Of a DNA stretch of 40,527 nt, positions 26,120 through 34,134 are shown piece by piece. The notes under the pieces were generated by a model. That model was not told the DNA's origin. It searched no databases and saw nothing but the letters and a program-made list of their open reading frames with translations. Within the stretch, counting starts at the first letter, position 1; each line of letters begins with the position of its first letter. Origin of the DNA: Nitrospirota bacterium (lineage in GTDB: Bacteria > Nitrospirota > Nitrospiria > SBBL01 > JAADHI01); contig JAJDBT010000088.1 in assembly GCA_029261215.1 (NCBI GenBank), positions 1 to 40,527 of the forward strand, given 5' to 3'. A program made the position numbers and the translations under genes.

Positions 26120-27067
26120 TCATAATAAGGTTGTTCGTTCTTTTCTCTCTTTTTTACGAAGGACGAGGCCAAAAAGTTCCGTGATCACGCGAAGCGCGGC
26201 AAAACTGGTGATATCCGACACATCCAAAGGCGGGGCCACTTCGACCAGGTCTGCTCCGATGATGGACAGTCGATCCAGGCTCCGAATCAGGGTAATCAAA
26301 TCCCGTGTCGTCAATCCTCCGGCATCGGGAATCCCTGTGCCGGGGGCATACGCAGGGTCAAGCACATCAATATCGATCGAAAGGTACACATTGGACAAGC
26401 CTGAAAATGCCGTCACGATTTCTTCGGCAATCGGACGGATACCGCGTTCCGCAACTTCATAGGCCGGGTACATTTTCATCTGATGTTCCTGAATAAAACG
26501 CAGTCCCGCCGGTTCGATGCAACGTGTACCCAGTAAAATCGTGTGCTGAGGGGAAAACTGCTCGCACCCCATTGTTCGGCGCAGAGGACAGGCGTTGGAA
26601 TAGGGCGAGCCCTGAAAATGCTCACTCAAGTCTGTATGAGCGTCGATAAAAAGCATCGCAATCTTCTCCGTCGCGTGCCGGCTGTAGGCCTCATGAACCG
26701 GAATCACAACGGAATGATCTCCACCCAGGGTCAAAAGAAAGGAAGATTGAATTTGCTCTGCGACTTTTTGTACGATTTTTGGATGGGCGGCTACAAAATC
26801 TCCGCCAAAGTCGAAATTACCTTCATCCCGAATAACAAGAGAACTGAGATTTTCGCCTGTTTCAAGCACAGCCGGGATTTCAGAAGACAGAAACCGAATC
26901 CGGTCTGGCCCTTCAGCGGCCCCCGGACGAAAACAAGCCGCGCCGTCATAGGCCAGTCCTAAAATTTTAAGGTCTGGAAAATCGGCCTCTGGACGATTCA
27001 AGCCCGCCCAGCGAAGGGTTCCCTTTGCTGCGAGGTTCTGTTTTACTTCGCCTTCAAAAAGCGGCAT
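26120..27067 (-). CDS. speB: Agmatinase (ureohydrolase family)
   Basis: 315 residues. Releases urea from agmatine to give putrescine, using two Mn2+ ions. The ligand motifs are GGDHSVVIP, FIDAHTDLSEH and SIDIDVLDPAYAPGTGIPDA, matching the ureohydrolase signatures, and the last one favours agmatinase over arginase. The ATG at 27067 has GGGAGG 6 nt upstream and is better than the upstream ATG at 27088. The downstream aminotransferase is probably co-transcribed. No arginine decarboxylase is in the window, so formiminoglutamase-like or other guanidino substrates are not excluded. Confidence 0.88.
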   Translation of the reverse strand: MPLFEGEVKQNLAAKGTLRWAGLNRPEADFPDLKILGLAYDGAACFRPGAAEGPDRIRFLSSEIPAVLETGENLSSLVIRDEGNFDFGGDFVAAHPKIVQKVAEQIQSSFLLTLGGDHSVVIPVHEAYSRHATEKIAMLFIDAHTDLSEHFQGSPYSNACPLRRTMGCEQFSPQHTILLGTRCIEPAGLRFIQEHQMKMYPAYEVAERGIRPIAEEIVTAFSGLSNVYLSIDIDVLDPAYAPGTGIPDAGGLTTRDLITLIRSLDRLSIIGADLVEVAPPLDVSDITSFAALRVITELFGLVLRKKERKERTTLL

Positions 27068-27187
27068 ACGACACCCTCCCCTTTTCATTATACCATTTGA
27101 ATTTTGGCACGAAAAAACGAAGGGGTCTCGGAGAAAACAAACTTCGGATGATTTTTAGGGGAAATCCGGTGGAGATAGGGACAGGTT

Positions 27188-27574
27188 TTACAAAATACCA
27201 ATGCCCCGTTTACCAAAAGAAAACGCGTCAATTGCAGCAACAATAAACACAATATTATTAAACACCCAGGATTTGGCGGAATAATTGGCGGTCATATACG
27301 CGAAGACCGCGACAACGATATACAGAAAACCTCTCATATATTCCCGAACATATAACTGACCCAAACCTGCAAAAATCAATGAAAACACGCCCGCAACAAT
27401 TCCCCGCTTTAACCCTTTGGGTTGAGGGCACGCAAGGAAAAAAATGCAAATGAATACCACCACAAGCCATTTCCAGGCCAAAGGCATGAGTTGAGGCAGC
27501 TTCAAAAAAAAGATTGAAAAGGCGATCACCACAGCGACCCTGTGCCAGGGCGGCCTCACAAAGGATTTAAACAT
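27188..27574 (-). CDS. Small multi-pass membrane protein
   Basis: 128 residues with four or so hydrophobic helices (about residues 10-30, 33-49, 57-75, 80-95, 105-118). The phrase FAGLGQLYVREYMRGFLYIV is like the G-x-G-Q-x-Y element of several small TM2-type or DUF-named membrane proteins. Its ATG overlaps the stop region of the amino-acid dehydrogenase gene by 8 bp, so they are coupled. Function unknown. Confidence 0.75.
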   Translation of the reverse strand: MFKSFVRPPWHRVAVVIAFSIFFLKLPQLMPLAWKWLVVVFICIFFLACPQPKGLKRGIVAGVFSLIFAGLGQLYVREYMRGFLYIVVAVFAYMTANYSAKSWVFNNIVFIVAAIDAFSFGKRGIGIL

Positions 27575-28619
27575 GCTTTCCCTTCTTAAGCCGTCTTTCC
27601 GCTAAAGATTCTGCGGCCTTCGCGGTGGAGATCGATTCTGTTTTGGACAAGGCAAAAACCATCTTCATGCGGTCATAAATTTTTGCAATCTTTTCATAGG
27701 CACGCGGCTGATCATAACCCGATAACTCTTCTGCGATATTAATCAATCCTCCCGCATTTAAAACATAGTCCGGCGCATACAGAATATCACGGCTGCTAAG
27801 TTCATCAACCACGCTCATCTCTTTCAGTTGATTGTTGGCCGCACCGGCAATAATTCTGCAGGCAAAACTTTTAATACTTCTCGAATTAATGATCCCGCCC
27901 AAGGCACAAGGCGCAAAAATATCACACTCGGCCCGGTAGACCTCATGCCCGTGAATGGGGTCCGCGCCGTAAAGACGAATCGCATGGGCGACCCGCTCCG
28001 GATCCATATCTGAAACGTAAAGCGACGCCCCTGCTTCGTGAAGCAGTTTGGCCAGGGCGCTTCCCACCTTTCCCATCCCCTGAATCGCGACCCGTTTCCC
28101 GGTGAATGAAGCGTTTCCGTACACTTCTTCGAGGCAGGCTTTCATCCCGCAAAAAACACCATAGGCTGTGGCTGGCGAGGGATCCCCGCTGCCGCCTTTT
28201 TCGAGGGAAAATCCGGAGACATGGGGTGTGCTTTCCCGGATCACTTCAATGTCTCCAAGCGAAATGCCGACATCTTCAGCGACAATATAACGGCCATTCA
28301 AAGAATCGATCTGTTTCGCAAAAGCGTCCAAGAGCGCTCTCGATTTATTTTTCCGGGGATCGCCCCAAATCACGCTTTTCCCGCCACCCAGCGGCAAATC
28401 ACTCACAGCCGCCTTGTAAGTCATGGCCCTCGAAAGTCTCAAGACATCGGATAAGGCCTCATTAAAAGAAGCATAGGGCCACATTCGACATCCACCCAAT
28501 GCCGGGCCCAAGCTTGTATTATGTATGGCAATGAGGGCCTGAAGCCCGGATGAGGCGTCTGAGCAAACCACGAGCTGCTCGTGTCCCTCCGCTTTAATCT
28601 GATCAAATAAATTCGTCAT
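27567..28619 (-). CDS. Leucine dehydrogenase-like Glu/Leu/Phe/Val dehydrogenase
   Basis: 350 residues, cytoplasmic. NAD-dependent reversible oxidative deamination of branched-chain or related amino acids. The catalytic lysine region is AVSDLPLGGGKSVIWG, the NAD-binding motif is GMGKVGSALAKLLHEAGA, and CALGGIIN closes the site. Length fits the leucine/valine dehydrogenase group rather than glutamate dehydrogenase. The start is the ATG at 28619 with GGTGAG 6 nt upstream. With the aminotransferase and agmatinase downstream, the region looks devoted to amino-acid nitrogen release. Confidence 0.9.
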   Translation of the reverse strand: MTNLFDQIKAEGHEQLVVCSDASSGLQALIAIHNTSLGPALGGCRMWPYASFNEALSDVLRLSRAMTYKAAVSDLPLGGGKSVIWGDPRKNKSRALLDAFAKQIDSLNGRYIVAEDVGISLGDIEVIRESTPHVSGFSLEKGGSGDPSPATAYGVFCGMKACLEEVYGNASFTGKRVAIQGMGKVGSALAKLLHEAGASLYVSDMDPERVAHAIRLYGADPIHGHEVYRAECDIFAPCALGGIINSRSIKSFACRIIAGAANNQLKEMSVVDELSSRDILYAPDYVLNAGGLINIAEELSGYDQPRAYEKIAKIYDRMKMVFALSKTESISTAKAAESLAERRLKKGKHV

Positions 28620-28761
28620 TTTTATCTCACCCTGTCTGGGATTAGAAAACATACATGGCCAAAGGCATCGGGCATCATATCACATCAAAGACTTCAATCC
28701 GTTTTTTTTGAGTGAAGAGATCGGAAAAAGGATAGGAAACGATGCGGCACTTCCCCTGTCA

Positions 28762-29739
28762 TTAAAGCAAATGTGTGCCTGTTGAATCAGGCTCTTTTTC
28801 CGCTTCAAGTTGAATCGCGGCATGTCCGATTTTAAATTGCTGGCAAAGCAGAAAGTTGATCTTTTTCAATAGCGGAGCCGTTTCACTAAGGGGCATGTTA
28901 CGAATGGCCACATGCGCGGACAGGGCATACATCCCTGAAGTCAGCGTCCACACATGAACGTCGTGCATGTCACGGACTTCGTCGAAGACTTTAATCGCAT
29001 CAATCACGTGGACTGGATCAATCTCTTTTGGCGTGGCTTCAAGTAGAATATCAATCGCATCCCGGATCAATCCAACAGCCCAATACAAAATAAGGACGGA
29101 AATCAATACGCCTAAAACCGGATCAATCCACAACCAGCCCGTCATTGCAATCAAGGCGGCACCCGCCACAACTCCCACGGAGGCAAAGGTGTCCCCGGCA
29201 AGATGAAGGATGGCCGAACTGGTATTAATATCCTTTCGATCTGCGCCTTTTAATAAAAAGACAGTTACAAGGTTGGTCACAAGCCCTATCACGGCCACAA
29301 ACATCATCTCTGTCGTGGCAATCGACTCTGGGGCATAAAAACGCTGATACGCTTCGTAGAGAATCCAAAGGGTAATGATAAACAGGACAAAACCATTGAG
29401 CAGCGCGGCAAGGATTTCAAGACGATAGAAACCGAAAGATTTTTCAGCAGTGGCGGGCCGACTGGAAAATGTCATGGCCAGGAAACTGACAAGGAGGGCC
29501 AGGAGGTGCGTCAGCATGTGGCCAGCATCGGAAAGCAGGGCAAGGCTGTTTGTGAAAACGCCGCCTACAATCTCAAAAACCATCACAACTCCGGTTAAAC
29601 CCATCGCCCAATAAAACTTACGCGAATCAATTGAACCGGTGTGTATGGAATGGGCATCGCCTAAGTGGCAAAGATCCAAGTCACAGCTGGGTGCATGAAG
29701 ATGAAGGGTTTCTTCATTTTCGGAGTGCGTGTGCCCCAT
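28762..29739 (-). CDS. Cation diffusion facilitator metal exporter (CzcD/ZitB type)
   Basis: 325 residues, six transmembrane helices and a C-terminal cytoplasmic domain (VIDAIKVFDEVRDMHDVHVW). It exports divalent metal such as Zn2+ or Cd2+ by proton exchange. The N terminus is His/Cys-rich (MGHTHSENEETLHLHAPSCD). The transport site is built from TM2 and TM5 motifs: TM5 has HLAGD (HxxxD) as usual, while TM2 reads SDAGHMLTH, so the position that is often Asp is His. The next gene upstream encodes a two-helix membrane protein 3 bp away. Confidence 0.93.
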   Translation of the reverse strand: MGHTHSENEETLHLHAPSCDLDLCHLGDAHSIHTGSIDSRKFYWAMGLTGVVMVFEIVGGVFTNSLALLSDAGHMLTHLLALLVSFLAMTFSSRPATAEKSFGFYRLEILAALLNGFVLFIITLWILYEAYQRFYAPESIATTEMMFVAVIGLVTNLVTVFLLKGADRKDINTSSAILHLAGDTFASVGVVAGAALIAMTGWLWIDPVLGVLISVLILYWAVGLIRDAIDILLEATPKEIDPVHVIDAIKVFDEVRDMHDVHVWTLTSGMYALSAHVAIRNMPLSETAPLLKKINFLLCQQFKIGHAAIQLEAEKEPDSTGTHLL

Positions 29740-29742
29740 AGA

Positions 29743-29952
29743 CTACCTTTTTTTAAACCAGATTCCCTTCATCCCTCTCCATGAGAAAAAAAGAACGCCC
29801 CCTAAAAGGACAAAGGTCACCACGAGTGTGAGCGACCGGGCTGAGTCATGGAATGTAACAGAAAAATAGAGAAGCACCACGAGCAAGCACTGGCCGATGA
29901 GTAAATCACCAAACCGTCTCCCTTTTTCCTTTTTGCTTAACACATTTGGCAT
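29743..29952 (-). CDS. Small two-helix membrane protein upstream of the CDF gene
   Basis: 69 residues: basic start (MPNVLSKKEKGRRFGDL), two hydrophobic segments (about 17-36 and 42-58) and a basic end (GIWFKKR). AAGGGG is upstream of the ATG. The stop is 3 bp from the start of the metal exporter, so they are co-translated. No family recognised. Confidence 0.65.
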   Translation of the reverse strand: MPNVLSKKEKGRRFGDLLIGQCLLVVLLYFSVTFHDSARSLTLVVTFVLLGGVLFFSWRGMKGIWFKKR

Positions 29953-30004
29953 CTGCCAGCCCCTTTCTTCATGAGTTTAATCAAACCTTTCGCGTGATTT
30001 GACC

Positions 30005-30283
30005 TCAAAGCCCTTTTTTTTTCATCTCTTCACGGTAAATTTTATCGTAAAGAATGTCCCAGTCAGCAGTTCCCTCGACAATTTTTCGGGTGTATGAACT
30101 TAGTTTCTTCTTTACGAGGTGGTGAACCGTTCCCTCCATCACCATCGCATCTGCAAAAGTGACTTTGATGGATTTTAAAATATCTTTACGGTTCCCCTTA
30201 CATGTAATACCCGTATCTTTTTCAAGCGCATTTTGTACCAAATGGGACAGGTGGGTGATTTTTTCTTCACTTAATATCGACAT
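30005..30283 (-). CDS. DUF507 family protein (second of pair)
   Basis: 92 residues, helical and charged. It fits the DUF507 family together with the upstream gene: MSILSEEKITHLSHLVQNAL start, then an end in YDKIYREEMKKKGL that resembles the C-terminal half. AGGAAA precedes the ATG. Function of the family is unknown; pairs of adjacent DUF507 genes occur in several deep-branching bacterial phyla, which is recollection rather than a search. Confidence 0.75.
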   Translation of the reverse strand: MSILSEEKITHLSHLVQNALEKDTGITCKGNRKDILKSIKVTFADAMVMEGTVHHLVKKKLSSYTRKIVEGTADWDILYDKIYREEMKKKGL

Positions 30284-30294
30284 GGGTTTCCTGC

Positions 30295-30576
30295 CTAGAT
30301 AATAATATTTCGATCTCGGACCAACTGTTTTTTGATCATCAAAAAAAGCGCATGACGATCAATCTGCTCGCCCTTCATTTGGGCTTCATATTTCTTCATC
30401 ATCTGCTCCACTTCCCGATTGAGATGATCCTCGACCTCAAGTTCCTTCGCAATCACTCCTGCAACCAAGGAAACAATCGCTTCTTTTTTTTGAACCGATT
30501 CGATTAAGTTTTGATCTAAAAGCACAGTGGCCAAACGTAAGGAAATCGCATCCACACGGGCTTTGGAAAGTCTCAT
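30295..30576 (-). CDS. DUF507 family protein (first of pair)
   Basis: 93 residues, starting MRLSKARVDAISLRLATVLL, the typical DUF507 opening; the end IKKQLVRDRNIII matches as well. It lies 11 bp upstream of its paralogue and ends with hydrophobic residues. No signal or membrane segment. Role unknown. Confidence 0.82.
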   Translation of the reverse strand: MRLSKARVDAISLRLATVLLDQNLIESVQKKEAIVSLVAGVIAKELEVEDHLNREVEQMMKKYEAQMKGEQIDRHALFLMIKKQLVRDRNIII

Positions 30577-30717
30577 GTGGCTAGAATAACAAAGGGCTAA
30601 AGGGCTGTCAATAAAGCGAAATATCTCTAAAATGCAACTTGATTTTTATGGAGAGGATTAAAAAACATTACCCTTTAATACACGGCTCATTCTACAAAGA
30701 CGAAACAAAGACGCCCG

Positions 30718-31197
30718 TTAAGAAAGATCGATCAGAACGATTTCGGCATCCAGAAAATGTTCCAGAAAATGACCCGCCTTTTTCCCGGAAACCCGATACG
30801 ATCCCTGGACAATGACTTTATCGCCTGGCCGTATTTTTTGAACCTGGAGACTAATCACCTCCAAAGAAGGTTTATCAGAAATGGTTCCAGCTCCATCTTC
30901 GATAAGGTGGATTTCAAGATAAGGCATTCCCAAACGTCCTCGCTTTAAAAAAATAGATTGAATCCGGCCCGATACAACAATCCGACGGCCATCGTATCGG
31001 TCTTCATTTTCCACAACCTCCCTGATTGAAACACTCAGGGGAAGCGCTTTAGGGCGGCTTTTAGCGAAAAGACCCGGCAAGGAGCCGGAGAGACTCAGGA
31101 TCAAAAACACCACAGCCCATCTCGCGCCAGTACGCCCGAGGCCGGAATAAAACGCTCTTTTAAAAATGCGGGGGGCTTTGTTATAATCAAAAGACAT
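30718..31197 (-). CDS. Exported or anchored OB-fold-like protein
   Basis: About 159 residues. A basic start and hydrophobic WAVVFLILSLSGSLPGLFA suggest a signal anchor. The rest looks like a nucleic-acid-type OB fold used extracytoplasmically: VVENEDRYDGRRIVVSGRIQ, then LEIHLIEDG and RPGDKVIVQGSYRVSG. A GTG at 31209 is an alternative start. It is divergent from the exported protein at 31287. No partner identified. Confidence 0.6.
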   Translation of the reverse strand: MSFDYNKAPRIFKRAFYSGLGRTGARWAVVFLILSLSGSLPGLFAKSRPKALPLSVSIREVVENEDRYDGRRIVVSGRIQSIFLKRGRLGMPYLEIHLIEDGAGTISDKPSLEVISLQVQKIRPGDKVIVQGSYRVSGKKAGHFLEHFLDAEIVLIDLS

Positions 31198-31286
31198 CTT
31201 AAAATTCACTCACAAAAATAATGCGTGATCTGGACTGAGCCTACACCATATCTTTTGAGAGCACAATACGACACAAGGAGAACACT

Positions 31287-31856
31287 TTGAAAAAAAGACT
31301 GATTGTAAAGACAATACTGATAACCCTGGCCCTCGTCTCTCTCACTGGCATTTTCACACAAGGCAGCCAGGCAGAGTCTCCTCTTGAAAAGGGAGAACAA
31401 CACTTTAAAACCCCTGAAGGACCGATGATTCCCGTATCACGAGAAGAAATCAAGGTTGAACTTTTCCTGATGAAAGAGAAAAAGAAAGACGATAAATTTC
31501 TTAAAGGACTTTTTAAAGAAGAGAAAATTGACCGCGTAATGATTCAATATTTCCGGGCAGGCAATCCGCCTAAAAATATCGTGCTGGGCAGACGCATTCC
31601 TGCCGATGTGGGGCGGATGATGATTGAACTTGCCATTCACTACAACAACGGCATCACCCATCTCGTACCCGAATTTCGCTTTTACGACCACTATGCCGCA
31701 TTTGGGAACTCTTCTTTTGACATACAGGCACAGGTTCCCATCAGCACGGAAGATCTGAATAGATTACGTGACCCCTCGCTTTCCGATGAAGATTTTCATG
31801 TGCTTTTCCGTTCACTCACCGGAGAAGACAAAGGGGTCATCAGCTACATCGACTAA
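31287..31856 (+). CDS. Exported protein of unknown function
   Basis: 189 residues. TTG start with GGAG 8 nt upstream. Signal peptide (KKRLIVKTILITLALVSLTG, cleavage near SQA-ES). The mature part is hydrophilic with a Lys-rich section (LMKEKKKDDKFLKGLFKEEK) followed by beta/aromatic segments (VPEFRFYDHYAAFGNSSFDI). No cysteines and no recognised family. Its stop codon overlaps the stop of the convergent cytochrome c gene. Confidence 0.7.
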   Translation: MKKRLIVKTILITLALVSLTGIFTQGSQAESPLEKGEQHFKTPEGPMIPVSREEIKVELFLMKEKKKDDKFLKGLFKEEKIDRVMIQYFRAGNPPKNIVLGRRIPADVGRMMIELAIHYNNGITHLVPEFRFYDHYAAFGNSSFDIQAQVPISTEDLNRLRDPSLSDEDFHVLFRSLTGEDKGVISYID

Positions 31857-32203
31857 CTCGGGAGCTTTTTAAGCCAGTCGATGATTTGAAGCACCTCATC
31901 TTCTTTTAAAAGTCCATCAAAAGGGGGCATGCCCCCCCGGCCCTTGATCACGGTTTCGACAAATTCTTCCGAGGAAGCATTTTTGACATAATCCAAGAGC
32001 TTGGGGGCGCTCATTCCACCGCCGCCCAATGCCCCGTGACAGCCGGAACACTTGACGTTAACGATTTTATTGCCCTGAAAAATTTGACCACCCACATCAT
32101 CCGGAAACGGGTTTTCCTTTTTTTCACACCCTGTCACATTCAGCATTAAAAATACAGCCGCCACAGTGAATTTTAACAACACATTCCGGTTTTTTTTATC
32201 CAT
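31853..32203 (-). CDS. Cytochrome c-type lipoprotein
   Basis: 116 residues. Lipoprotein signal with lipobox near VTGCEKK, then one c-type heme site CSGCH (residues about 54-58) and a distal Met candidate in GRGGMPPFDG, the normal class I layout. Mature sequence begins ENPFPDDVGGQIFQG, closely parallel to the second cytochrome upstream. Electron carrier on the outer face of the inner membrane or inner face of the outer membrane. Last gene of a three-gene minus-strand unit; its partner in electron transfer is unknown. Confidence 0.9.
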   Translation of the reverse strand: MDKKNRNVLLKFTVAAVFLMLNVTGCEKKENPFPDDVGGQIFQGNKIVNVKCSGCHGALGGGGMSAPKLLDYVKNASSEEFVETVIKGRGGMPPFDGLLKEDEVLQIIDWLKKLPS

Positions 32204-32237
32204 TCGTTACATCCTCTCTATTGAAAATAAAATGTGA

Positions 32238-33608
32238 TTACGGCAATAACGCCGCAGGCACAACATACGTAATGTCACATCCCTTTGTTTCCAAAAGACT
32301 TTGATCCGGGGCATAGGCTGGCAGCTGATTCAGGCAGGCATCGACATTTTGAACCAATTGAATATAACGTTCACTCTCAATATTTCCAAAGTGGTATATA
32401 AAAACAGCTTCGGAAAGACCTTCCGGCAAATTCTTTATTTCGGGAAAAAACTGATCCTCCCCCCGATGCTGAGAGAGCCAGGCCTGAATATAACGGGCAG
32501 TCGATTTGTTGGTCGCAACCTCGGAAAATCTCACCCCTGCCCGATCGGCCGCAAGATCCACAAAACTAAACCCGCTGCCCCCTTCTCCGGCATCCAGGAG
32601 TTCTTTAAATTCTCCGATGGCATGGGTCACGCCACTTTCTGAAGCAATTTGCAGGACGGCCGATATTAGAAAATGTAAGCGCAGATCGACTCGGCCCGCT
32701 AAAACGACGACGTCATCCAGTCGAGGTTCCTGTTTCATTTTAGCCGTCCGTACCGGCCCTGTCAGCTGCTCAACACGCCAGCTTCCCAGGTAAATCCCCA
32801 AGGCTAAAATGGCGGCACGATTTTCAATAACGGGGTCTCCCCCACGATCCATCGCCATTTGGAACAGCTGGCTCGTAAAATAGGACAGAGACACCGTTTG
32901 GTCCGACGGCACTTCTTTTCCCATTTGGATGAGTGCAGCGTAATAATGCCGCATATCTTTCGGATTCCCCAAAAGTGCGACTTCATCCCGAATAAGCCTT
33001 ACCCGGCTTTTCATTTTTTGAACCAACTGCGGCATGTTTGAAATCGGTTTTAAATGCACGTCAATTTGCCCTTTTTTGAGCGCTACGGCATCAACCGCCC
33101 CAAGCAAGGGCCCCCCTTCATTTTTTCCAAAAAGAAGGTCGAGTCCGATTTCAGCCAGGAAGCGTACGACGACTTCCGGCAAAAACAGATCGCCAATCGT
33201 CGCACGCGCCACCCGAAAACCAGATGTCGAGGGAAGAAGATTTAGACGGAAATTTAAATAATTTCCGACGATATTGTTTGGAATTTCCAGCGTCCCTTCC
33301 AGTTCAAATAATTCAGGAGAAATCACCGAGACAGCAGATGCCCTGGGAATAGAACGATGTCCCACCGTAAAAAGCGCATTTAAATCCGCTTCTGTTACGG
33401 AAAGGACATGTGCCTTTTCGGTATTTTCAAGTAAATCCTTGGCGACTTGTCTCGCAAAACGACCCGTTCGAACCGCATCACCTGTCCGGACAATTTGCGC
33501 ATCAAACACAAGTGGCTTTTTCTCAAGCGCAAGAAAAACCATCACCAGAGGCATAAGAACAAAAACGATAAGACCGCTCCAGAGCAAGATCCGGATCACA
33601 CGCTTCAT
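32238..33608 (-). CDS. Large membrane-anchored protein of unknown function between two cytochromes
   Basis: 456 residues. The ATG at 33608 overlaps the upstream cytochrome c stop by 4 bp (ATGA). N-terminal anchor VIRILLWSGLIVFVLMPLVM, then an extracytoplasmic body. There is no heme motif; Cys occur only near the C terminus (VDACLN, KGCDI), possibly a disulfide. An early beta-rich part (EGTLEIPNNIVGNYLNFRLN) precedes a mostly helical part. I do not recognise the family. Being sandwiched between two paralogous cytochrome c lipoproteins suggests a periplasmic redox or assembly function. Confidence 0.7.
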   Translation of the reverse strand: MKRVIRILLWSGLIVFVLMPLVMVFLALEKKPLVFDAQIVRTGDAVRTGRFARQVAKDLLENTEKAHVLSVTEADLNALFTVGHRSIPRASAVSVISPELFELEGTLEIPNNIVGNYLNFRLNLLPSTSGFRVARATIGDLFLPEVVVRFLAEIGLDLLFGKNEGGPLLGAVDAVALKKGQIDVHLKPISNMPQLVQKMKSRVRLIRDEVALLGNPKDMRHYYAALIQMGKEVPSDQTVSLSYFTSQLFQMAMDRGGDPVIENRAAILALGIYLGSWRVEQLTGPVRTAKMKQEPRLDDVVVLAGRVDLRLHFLISAVLQIASESGVTHAIGEFKELLDAGEGGSGFSFVDLAADRAGVRFSEVATNKSTARYIQAWLSQHRGEDQFFPEIKNLPEGLSEAVFIYHFGNIESERYIQLVQNVDACLNQLPAYAPDQSLLETKGCDITYVVPAALLP

Positions 33609-33976
33609 TCTGTTACCCGAACGCGGGAAGCCAGCTCCAGCCATTCCATCATCTGGCGTATTTCACCTTCACTCAACATTTTATTATAGGCTGGCATAAT
33701 GCCCGCCCGTCCATAGATGACCGCACTGGAGAACGCTTTGTACGATAGGGTGCGTCCCGATTTCACCAGAGGAGGCGCATGACGGCCTCCCTCGCCCAGC
33801 CACCCGTGGCAACCATGACACTTAATATCCATACGCATCTTCCCTTGATAAATTTTTCCACCGGGATGATCCGGGTAGGGCGTTTTCTTCTCCTGACAGC
33901 CTGCCTCCAAAAACAGGGTCAGCAAGAGAAGAGTCCCGATCACATTTCGAAGTCTCACAAAAATCATTGGCTTCAT
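33605..33976 (-). CDS. Cytochrome c-type lipoprotein, paralogue of the downstream one
   Basis: About 123 residues. Lipobox LTLFLEAGC, mature start QEKKTPYPDHPGGKIYQG, heme site CHGCH and a possible axial Met in GRAGIMPAYNKM. It shares the P-Y/F-P-D-x-x-GG-x-I-x-QG opening with the cytochrome at 31853, pointing to duplication. Start ATG at 33976 (33967 possible); no strong ribosome site is visible. It leads the three-gene unit. Confidence 0.87.
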   Translation of the reverse strand: MKPMIFVRLRNVIGTLLLLTLFLEAGCQEKKTPYPDHPGGKIYQGKMRMDIKCHGCHGWLGEGGRHAPPLVKSGRTLSYKAFSSAVIYGRAGIMPAYNKMLSEGEIRQMMEWLELASRVRVTE

Positions 33977-34134
33977 TTTACAGTTATGACTACCGGAAGA
34001 ACAAGTGAGATCATCTCCTTGGGATAATCGCGCATTGCGTCCCCCATAGCGAGACCCGCCCAATTCACACGAAAAAACACCGATTCTAAAAAATGACTTG
34101 CGCGAAGGCTTTAAAAACGGCAAGATCTCAGGCG

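Noticed and set aside
27095-27115. TTTTGGCACGAAAAAACG as a sigma-54 promoter
   Set aside because: The -24 half fits but there is no GC at the -12 position, and the neighbouring genes are on the opposite strand.
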